Shown piece by piece: positions 49,292 through 55,120 of a DNA stretch of 55,120 nt (its first letter is position 1; the number at the start of each line of letters is the position of its first letter). The translations under genes were made by a program, and so were the position numbers. A model generated the notes under the pieces. That model saw only the letters and a program-made list of their open reading frames with translations, did no database searches and was not told where the DNA came from. The DNA lies in contig NZ_BCVQ01000025.1 of assembly GCF_001591825.1 (NCBI RefSeq), positions 1 to 55,120 on the forward strand, written 5' to 3'. Source of the stretch: Rossellomorea vietnamensis NBRC 101237 (GTDB taxonomy: Bacteria; Bacillota; Bacilli; Bacillales; Bacillaceae_B).

Positions 49292-49666
49292 TTATTTCTT
49301 ATTTAAGAAAGAAAGGCAGAATAAGCAGTCTTCATCCTTCCGGGGACTTCCGAAATGTATGTTACAAATATGAAATCCTTCCTGGTATAGTCGAGCAAGG
49401 TTGTCATAGCCTTCTCCGATATCCAGTGTTTTATCTTCTAAGTCTGACTCACTCGTCGTACCCGCATCGTTGTTTGTTTGTACCTTTTTTGGTGAGTTCT
49501 CTGTTTGTTCCAGTCTACGGCGCAAATGTTCATTTTCTAACTTTAGAGAATTATTTTCCTCTAACATTTCAGCTAGGCATTGTTTGAGCTCACCTAATTG
49601 ATGATACAAGTCACCAATTTGTTGTTCCATGTTACTGACTGAATCAAAGAACTCTTTCTTATCCAC
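49292..49666 (-). CDS. yabA: Replication initiation control protein YabA
   Basis: Negative regulator of DnaA that bridges it to the DnaN clamp (124 aa, tetramer). The N-terminal half (about 1-65) is a leucine-zipper coiled coil ([22 protein letters not shown]). The C-terminal zinc module carries [21 protein letters not shown] (split: CNIH and CLFC). The middle is a variable linker. The start codon is GTG 49666. It follows ricT by 14 nt. Confidence 0.95.
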   Translation of the reverse strand: MDKKEFFDSVSNMEQQIGDLYHQLGELKQCLAEMLEENNSLKLENEHLRRRLEQTENSPKKVQTNNDAGTTSESDLEDKTLDIGEGYDNLARLYQEGFHICNIHFGSPRKDEDCLFCLSFLNKK

Positions 49667-49680
49667 GACACTACACCCCG

Positions 49681-50508
49681 TTACTCTGTGGCTTGGAATG
49701 ATACGGCACCTTCGTTCATAATTTCATCTAATGTGAATTCCAGAACCCGCTCTTCTTCTTTGATTTCCACCTGAAGAATACGTTCCAGAATATTAAGACC
49801 TACCACTTTACCTTTTCCATGAGGTGTCTTAATCACTTCTCCGATATCAGGTAATTCTTCTTTCGCTGCTTCATACTCGTCATTCTCGTATTTCAGACAG
49901 CACATTAAACGTCCGCATAAACCTGAAATCTTCGTGGGATTAAGGGATAGATTTTGATCCTTCGCCATTTTGATGGACACAGGTTCAAAATCCCCTAAAA
50001 AGGTTGAACAACACAGCATGCGGCCACAAGGACCAATACCACCAAGCATTTTTGCTTCGTCTCGAACGCCAATCTGACGAAGTTCAATGCGCGTACGGAA
50101 AATGGAGGCCAGATCTTTCACCAGCTCCCGGAAATCAACACGTCCATCAGCCGTAAAATAGAATATGACTTTATTACGATCGAATGTATATTCTACATCT
50201 ACCAATTTCATATCCAATTGATGCTGATTAATTTTATCACAACATACGTTATAGGCTTCCGTTGCAGACGACTTGTTCTCGTCCACGATCAATCGATCTT
50301 TTTGATCGGCGATCCGAATCACTTTTTTCAACGGAAGCACTACATCGTTTTCTCCGACTTGCTTTCTCTCTACGACTACTTTACCAAATTCGACTCCGCG
50401 GACCGTTTCAACGATTACATAACAATCTTTTTGAATGTCCAATTCACCCGGATCGAAATAATAGATTTTACCCGCTTTTTTAAAGCGAACTCCTACAACA
50501 TCGTACAA
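49681..50508 (-). CDS. ricT: RicT (YaaT), PSP1-domain protein of the Ric complex
   Basis: Member (275 aa) of the RicA-RicF-RicT iron-sulfur complex that guides RNase Y in mRNA maturation and affects competence, biofilm and sporulation. The PSP1 C-terminal domain is present. Cysteine clusters [13 protein letters not shown] and [13 protein letters not shown] provide likely cluster ligands. The start is TTG 50508, in the GGGGTGAT-rich end of holB. The gene pair holB-ricT is standard in Firmicutes. Confidence 0.94.
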   Translation of the reverse strand: MYDVVGVRFKKAGKIYYFDPGELDIQKDCYVIVETVRGVEFGKVVVERKQVGENDVVLPLKKVIRIADQKDRLIVDENKSSATEAYNVCCDKINQHQLDMKLVDVEYTFDRNKVIFYFTADGRVDFRELVKDLASIFRTRIELRQIGVRDEAKMLGGIGPCGRMLCCSTFLGDFEPVSIKMAKDQNLSLNPTKISGLCGRLMCCLKYENDEYEAAKEELPDIGEVIKTPHGKGKVVGLNILERILQVEIKEEERVLEFTLDEIMNEGAVSFQATE

Positions 50509-50515
50509 AGGACCA

Positions 50516-51499
50516 TCACCCCTGCAGTTTTAGCATAAGCTGTTCTACTAGCAGCTGCGAATTCATATTGGCGTTTAATTTGCGTTTTGCTTCAAGGATC
50601 ACCGTCATATTAGTAGAAAGACGATTGGTTGATACTTGAAGTGCGTTGGATTTCCAGTTTTCCTTTTGGTCCGGGTACACGAGCTGCTCTTCTTTTCCTA
50701 ACTGGATATGAAGTAAGTCTTTATATATTAGAAGTAAAAGATCCAATGCTCGATCGACTTGATCTTTTTCTTTGAAGTGCTGTACAAAATCCTCTTGTAT
50801 TTTGACCATTGCTTGGAAGGGACTTTTCTGGAGGACTTCATATAATTTTAACACTATTATTCTTGCTTGTGCAAACCACTCATTTTGACATATTTCTACA
50901 GCTTCCTCATAATGGTTCGTCAAGTTGGCTGCAAGAGTGGCAAAGTGAGGCGGGATCCCCTCTTCCAATAACTGTTGGGTCAGCTGTTCTTTCGGTAATG
51001 GTTTAAATGAAACCGTCTGGCACCTGGAAAGAATGGTTGGCAGGATCCGATGAATATTTTCTGTGATGAGAATCGCGGTTGTATCTGCTAACGGCTCTTC
51101 CAGAAACTTTAATAGGCTATTGGCAGCATTCGCCGTCATCTTATCTCCGTGAACGATGATGTAGATCTTCTTCTTGGATTCTACACCCGTTTTCGAAAAT
51201 TCTTCTTGCAGACTTTTAATCTGATCCTTCTTGATAGATAGACCATCAGGCTCCACCACATGCAGATCCGGGTGATTCCCGTGATTGATCCTTTTGCAGT
51301 TGGAGCAGTCTTCACACGGCTTTCCGTCTACCCGGTTCAGGCATAATAAGGCCTTGGCGAACAGCATGCTCATTTCTTTCTTTCGTGTCCCTTTTTCACC
51401 CTCAAATAAATAAGCATGAGCGACACGATCCTTCAATATACTATTCTGCAGCATCTGAAGGACGACTGGCTGAAATGGTTGTATCTCTTCAAACAACAT
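50516..51499 (-). CDS. holB: DNA polymerase III delta' subunit
   Basis: Clamp-loader AAA+ subunit (327 aa) that helps load the DnaN sliding clamp. The P-loop is degenerate (FEGEKGTRKKEMS), as expected for delta', which does not hydrolyse ATP. The zinc module has four cysteines (CLNRVDGKPCEDCSNCKRI), and the SRC motif is ILSRCQTVSF. The helical collar domain occupies about 215-327. GAGTGATG is a weak ribosome-binding site before ATG 51499. It lies 17 nt after yaaR. Confidence 0.94.
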   Translation of the reverse strand: MLFEEIQPFQPVVLQMLQNSILKDRVAHAYLFEGEKGTRKKEMSMLFAKALLCLNRVDGKPCEDCSNCKRINHGNHPDLHVVEPDGLSIKKDQIKSLQEEFSKTGVESKKKIYIIVHGDKMTANAANSLLKFLEEPLADTTAILITENIHRILPTILSRCQTVSFKPLPKEQLTQQLLEEGIPPHFATLAANLTNHYEEAVEICQNEWFAQARIIVLKLYEVLQKSPFQAMVKIQEDFVQHFKEKDQVDRALDLLLLIYKDLLHIQLGKEEQLVYPDQKENWKSNALQVSTNRLSTNMTVILEAKRKLNANMNSQLLVEQLMLKLQG

Positions 51500-51516
51500 G
51501 TCTTAACATCACTCTC

Positions 51517-51957
51517 TTACATATAAAGATTAATAAGCAGACCCTTTATTTCCCCGATTTTCCCTAATATATCAATTGACTTCTTTTCTTTATCCAATAC
51601 ATCTTCCGTTAAACCGACAAGATGCTGATCAACCGTTTCGACGATATTCAGCTTTCGTCCCTCCCCATATTGATTCCAGGTATGGGACTGCTTCAGGTCC
51701 ATTCCGAAGTCGACTGCTTCCCGTACAAACTTCTTGACCAATGTTTTATATTTGGCAAGATCTTTGAATGTCCTTGACTGGGCTAAACGTGTGCCTGCGT
51801 CCTCTATCGTCCCAAGAAGCTTACTAAGTTGGTCCATCTGCATTTTCTGATCATGTTTCTGAACGAGTTGACCGAACTTCACTTGGCCGGTACTGCCAGT
51901 TCTCTGATCTTTCGCCATGCTATCCAAGGACACACGGTGGTCCTGATTAATTTTCAT
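51517..51957 (-). CDS. yaaR: YaaR family protein (DUF327)
   Basis: Conserved Firmicute protein of 146 residues with predicted helical content and no membrane segment. DUF327 landmarks are QLSKLLGTIEDAGTRLAQSRTFKDLAKYKTLV (split: QLSKLLGTIEDAG and RTFKDLAKYK) and FVREAVDFGMDLKQSHTW. It always sits between darA and holB in Bacillus. The function is unknown, and the context only hints at a link with replication or c-di-AMP signalling. GTGAGG precedes the ATG. Confidence 0.85.
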   Translation of the reverse strand: MKINQDHRVSLDSMAKDQRTGSTGQVKFGQLVQKHDQKMQMDQLSKLLGTIEDAGTRLAQSRTFKDLAKYKTLVKKFVREAVDFGMDLKQSHTWNQYGEGRKLNIVETVDQHLVGLTEDVLDKEKKSIDILGKIGEIKGLLINLYM

Positions 51958-51974
51958 CGTGATCCAACCTCACT

Positions 51975-52319
<345 letters not shown>

Positions 52320-52378
52320 TTATAAAGCCATTTACTTCCTTCTATTATATCATTGAAAAGACTCCAATGCTTCATCTA

Positions 52379-52430
52379 AAAAAGAGACGGAGGACCAGGC
52401 AGCGAATTTTTGCCCGGCAGTCCGTCTCTT
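52379..52430 (-). terminator. Terminator of yaaO-tmk
   Basis: Stem AAAGAGACGGA (52381-52391) with TCCGTCTCTT (52421-52430) and a partly paired interior, then TTTTT on the minus strand, 10 nt after tmk. Confidence 0.88.
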
Positions 52431-52439
52431 CTACTAGTC

Positions 52440-53072
52440 TCACCTGTTTAAATAACCCGTCACGATTTCATACGCGTCAGCAAATACCGCTTCCTTACTC
52501 TTACTGGCATCGATGACTTGAATGCGATCGGGATATTGTTTGATCAACTTCTGATACCCCTCCCGGACGCGAGTATGAAATTCAACCGATTCGAGATCCA
52601 ATCGATTCACTTCTCTGCCGTTATGCTTGGCAATTCTCTTTAACCCCTCTTCGGGATCAATGTCAAAATACAGCGTGAGATCCGGCATCTTATCCTCAAT
52701 CGCAAATTGATTGATGTCCATGACTTCTTCCATCCCGATTCCACGGGCATTTCCCTGATAGGCAAGGGAACTGTCGATAAACCGGTCACAAATCACGATC
52801 CTGCCTGCCTCAAGGGCGGGGATCACTTTCTCCACCAGATGCTGACGTCTCGCAGCTGCATATAACAGTGCTTCCGTCCGCTTATCCATTTCCGTGTTCA
52901 TTGTATTTAATATGACTTCCCTGATCTGCTCAGCAATGGAAATACCTCCCGGCTCCCTCGTCTGGACAACATCCAGGCCATCCTGCAGCAGTTGTTGATA
53001 TAACTCTGATAATATCGTTGACTTCCCGGCTCCCTCGGGTCCTTCAACGGTAATGAACAATCCTCTTGTCAT
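52440..53072 (-). CDS. tmk: Thymidylate kinase
   Basis: Phosphorylates dTMP to dTDP (210 aa). The P-loop is GPEGAGKST (10-18), the DRX motif is [13 protein letters not shown], and the LID region is [15 protein letters not shown]. Gly in the P-loop with basic residues in the LID matches the type seen in Gram-positive enzymes. GAGGG precedes the ATG. It lies 15 nt after the decarboxylase-like gene, in the same order as B. subtilis. Confidence 0.97.
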   Translation of the reverse strand: MTRGLFITVEGPEGAGKSTILSELYQQLLQDGLDVVQTREPGGISIAEQIREVILNTMNTEMDKRTEALLYAAARRQHLVEKVIPALEAGRIVICDRFIDSSLAYQGNARGIGMEEVMDINQFAIEDKMPDLTLYFDIDPEEGLKRIAKHNGREVNRLDLESVEFHTRVREGYQKLIKQYPDRIQVIDASKSKEAVFADAYEIVTGYLNR

Positions 53073-53087
53073 TTGTTTCCCTCCGCT

Positions 53088-54503
53088 TTATCGATACACA
53101 TACAGACAGTGGTCAGCCAATCGATGATGCCCCTGTATGTTTGCCATATTCCTTATATATTCGTTCAAACGCCGGATTACATCTGCAGTGATGCGTTCCC
53201 CCGGCACCAGTATGGGGATGCCCGGTGGATAAGGTGTCACCATTCCAGCGGAAACTTCTCCTTCTGCATCGTCCAGGGAAATCAACACTTCCACTTTCCC
53301 GTCCATTTCCTCCAGGGTTAATGCAAGGCTTGAGAAAGGGGTTGTCCTTCTCGGGCTGATTACTCCCTCCATAGGAAGGACTTCCACCACAGGCTCATCC
53401 TCGAGCGCCTTTTTTATCCTGGTGATCGCTTCCTTATACGGAAACGAAAAACCCTTCTTTACTAAAGGAAGAATCAGAAGTACCTGATTCGGATCAGCAA
53501 GTTCAGGGTAGACACCTACAGATTCTAACAGCTCCTTTAGAACATAACCCGTCCGCCCTGCGAACTTCATGATCAGCTTTAATGGATCATGTGCCTGTTG
53601 AACAATGAGCTGAGGATGGATCCGTTCAATCCCATCTATAAATTCGCGAATATGCTCAAGTGTTTGATCCAAGTCCTCTTTTAAAAACGTCCCGACATAG
53701 GATCTCGCGTAATCAAGAGATGCCATAATCGGATACGAAGGACTACTTGATTGTAGCATAGTTAAATAGTCTTTTACCTTATGCGCATCCACCCGGCTAC
53801 TTCCAATATGTAAATACGATCCCATCGTCATGGCCGGAAGCATCTTATGAGCGGAATGAACCACAATATCTGCCCCGCACTCCATGGCAGACTCGGGAAA
53901 AGGCGTGCCCAATGTAAAATGAGCACCATGAGCCTCATCAATAAGACAGATGACACCATGCTTATGACACTCATCTATGATTTCTTTAAGATTGTATGTA
54001 AAGCCATAATAAGTCGGATACGTGAGTACACAAGCTTTCACATGAGGGAATACGTTCATCGCTTCCTTTATATCCTCCAACCGTATCCCAAGGGCGGTCC
54101 CCATGCCATCCCACTCGGTTTCAATGAAAACCGGAATAGCCTTGGCAAGCCTGACGCCGTTCAGCACCGACTTATGACAATTCCGTTGAACAAATACTGT
54201 ATCCCCCGGTTCACAGGAAGCAAGGATCGCTGCAATATTCCCTACCGTACTTCCATTCACCAGAAAGTGACTCGCTAAAGACCCATATACATCCCCAAGC
54301 AATTCCTCCGCTTCCCGGATCGCCTCAAGGGAATCATGTAAATCATCCAAACCACTTAACTCTGTAAGATCCGATTGATAAAATGGCTGATCCTGCACCA
54401 ATAAACCGTTCTTATGCCCTGGTACATGAAATGAAATGGGTTGTATGGACCGATGCCTCTCGATCGCCTCAATCAGCGGGGTTCTTGTATGATCTCGCTT
54501 CAT
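53088..54503 (-). CDS. yaaO: Orn/Lys/Arg decarboxylase family protein (YaaO)
   Basis: PLP-dependent fold-type I decarboxylase relative (471 aa). PLP-site residues are visible: FLVNGSTVGNIAAI, LIDEAHGAHF and the Schiff-base lysine in VVHSAHKMLPAMTMGSYLH. The C-terminal decarboxylase domain includes GVISPRRTTPFSS and YPPGIPILVPGE. The closest characterised relative is arginine/lysine decarboxylase (SpeA group), but substrate specificity cannot be read here. The frame opens 17 codons earlier, but AAGGAG lies 9 nt before ATG 54503. In B. subtilis xpaC and yaaN precede it, and both are absent here. Confidence 0.9.
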   Translation of the reverse strand: MKRDHTRTPLIEAIERHRSIQPISFHVPGHKNGLLVQDQPFYQSDLTELSGLDDLHDSLEAIREAEELLGDVYGSLASHFLVNGSTVGNIAAILASCEPGDTVFVQRNCHKSVLNGVRLAKAIPVFIETEWDGMGTALGIRLEDIKEAMNVFPHVKACVLTYPTYYGFTYNLKEIIDECHKHGVICLIDEAHGAHFTLGTPFPESAMECGADIVVHSAHKMLPAMTMGSYLHIGSSRVDAHKVKDYLTMLQSSSPSYPIMASLDYARSYVGTFLKEDLDQTLEHIREFIDGIERIHPQLIVQQAHDPLKLIMKFAGRTGYVLKELLESVGVYPELADPNQVLLILPLVKKGFSFPYKEAITRIKKALEDEPVVEVLPMEGVISPRRTTPFSSLALTLEEMDGKVEVLISLDDAEGEVSAGMVTPYPPGIPILVPGERITADVIRRLNEYIRNMANIQGHHRLADHCLYVYR

Positions 54504-54638
54504 TCCATCTATCTCCTTAAAGTAAAATATCCATCCATATCGTATCATACCCACGCGGCACCATGCTTCGGAGAATTCAAATCTTTTTTGGAGAGAGGTG
54601 AATCAACGAAACTCATAAACCATTGAAACGCTGAAAGC

Positions 54639-54675
54639 AAAAAAAATCATAACCATGTATACCTTCTGGTTATGA
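54639..54675 (-). terminator. Terminator of gin, overlapping its stop codon
   Basis: Stem TCATAACCA (54647-54655) with TGGTTATGA (54667-54675), then T8 on the minus strand. The gin stop (54670-54672) lies inside the stem. Confidence 0.85.
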
Positions 54676-54870
54676 GTAGATTTGAGGAGTATTCACTTTT
54701 TTCAGCCTTTGTATGAACATTTTGTACAAAGGATCATTCGTTTCTGTGTGAACCATTTCCTTTTCACAATCTGTGCAGATAAACGATGTGTATAGATGGA
54801 TTCCAACCTTCTTCTCAACGTGACAAACGATGCACTCTTCCAAAGCCGCCTTACGTTCCTGATTTACCAT
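54670..54870 (-). CDS. gin: Anti-sigma-G factor Gin (CsfB)
   Basis: Small zinc-finger protein (66 aa) that in B. subtilis keeps sigma-G inactive until engulfment and also inhibits sigma-E. The two CXXC pairs (CIVCH and CTDCE) bind zinc. KKVGIHLYTSFICTDCEKEMV and the C-terminal KVNTPQIYS match CsfB. GGAGG lies 5 nt before ATG 54870. An ATG 6 codons upstream overlaps the ribosome-binding site. Monocistronic, with a sigma-F-like promoter and its own terminator. Confidence 0.93.
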   Translation of the reverse strand: MVNQERKAALEECIVCHVEKKVGIHLYTSFICTDCEKEMVHTETNDPLYKMFIQRLKKVNTPQIYS

Positions 54871-54894
54871 CGGGCCCTCCACCTCCATACAATC

Positions 54895-54924
54895 TATTCT
54901 GCCTCAAAATCACTAATTGTATAC
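54895..54924 (-). promoter_or_regulatory. Candidate sigma-F promoter of gin
   Basis: Minus-strand GTATA (54920-54924), 16 nt, GGCAGAATA (54895-54903), close to GYWTA, N15-16, GGNRANANTR with one mismatch. csfB is sigma-F dependent in B. subtilis. Confidence 0.48.
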
Positions 54925-55101
54925 ATAATTATAAACATTTCAACTGACAGAATAATCAAGTGTACTCTAATCTTATGTTGCCGTTAACGTGTCTGTGTAT
55001 GTCTCTATAAAAAAGATTGTGAAAAGATGTTGGTATATTGATGACTTGAGATTATGAGTGTATTAGGTTGAGAGATGGAATGATTTTTCGAACTTCAAAT
55101 C

Positions 55102-55120
55102 AACACAAAAAAAAGAGCAA
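55102..55120 (-). terminator. Tail of a terminator cut by the right edge
   Basis: The minus strand enters the window as TTGCTC followed by T8. This looks like the distal arm and T tract of a terminator for a gene beyond the edge, possibly the rRNA operon that precedes csfB in B. subtilis. The other arm is outside the window. Confidence 0.4.

Overview
The window is an origin-proximal housekeeping and sporulation segment of a low-to-medium GC, endospore-forming member of the Bacillaceae. Gene content and order match, in reverse orientation, the Bacillus subtilis stretch from csfB/gin to lysS. Nearly all genes read on the minus strand. The exceptions are abrB and a tRNA-Met/tRNA-Glu pair on the plus strand. 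The left edge carries what looks like a ribosomal RNA operon promoter firing leftward, and the right edge carries the tail of a terminator. Since B. subtilis has rRNA operons just outside both csfB and lysS, the window probably fills the space between two rrn operons. The species cannot be named from sequence alone.

From right (origin side) to left: gin (anti-sigma-G), a lysine/arginine decarboxylase-like gene and tmk; the darA-yaaR-holB-ricT-yabA group (c-di-AMP sensing, clamp loading, RNA processing, initiation control); trmN6-rsmI; divergent abrB and metG; tatD, yabE (a cell-wall protein of the resuscitation-factor type), rnmV-rsmA; yabG, veg, sspF, ispE; purR-ridA, spoVG, glmU-prs, ctc, pth, fin, mfd, spoVT; yabM-yabN-yabO-yabP-yabQ-divIC-yabR; a DinB-fold gene; the tRNA pair; spoIIE, yabS, yabT, tilS-hpt-ftsH; coaX-hslO-yacD; cysK; the pabB-pabA-pabC-folP-folB-folK-yazB folate operon; and lysS.

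Regulatory signals readable in the sequence fit the sporulation programme: a Spo0A-type spoIIE promoter with a 21-bp spacer, tandem Spo0A boxes after the abrB promoter plus a second cluster of boxes 200 bp upstream, a sigma-H-like spoVG promoter, a sigma-B-like ctc promoter, and sigma-F/G/K-like elements before gin, fin, spoVT, sspF and yabG. A 36-bp perfect palindrome after metG contains a 16-mer very close to the ParB site parS.

The least explained feature is a family of intergenic repeats of about 125-127 bp (10788-11078, 34939-35456, 49081-49211, plus a remnant at 39224). Each unit folds into a long hairpin. The arms differ between units but change in a compensatory way, and two unit types alternate strictly in the tandem arrays. 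Compared with B. subtilis, dusB, yazA and xpaC-yaaN are missing from their usual places and a DinB-fold gene is added.
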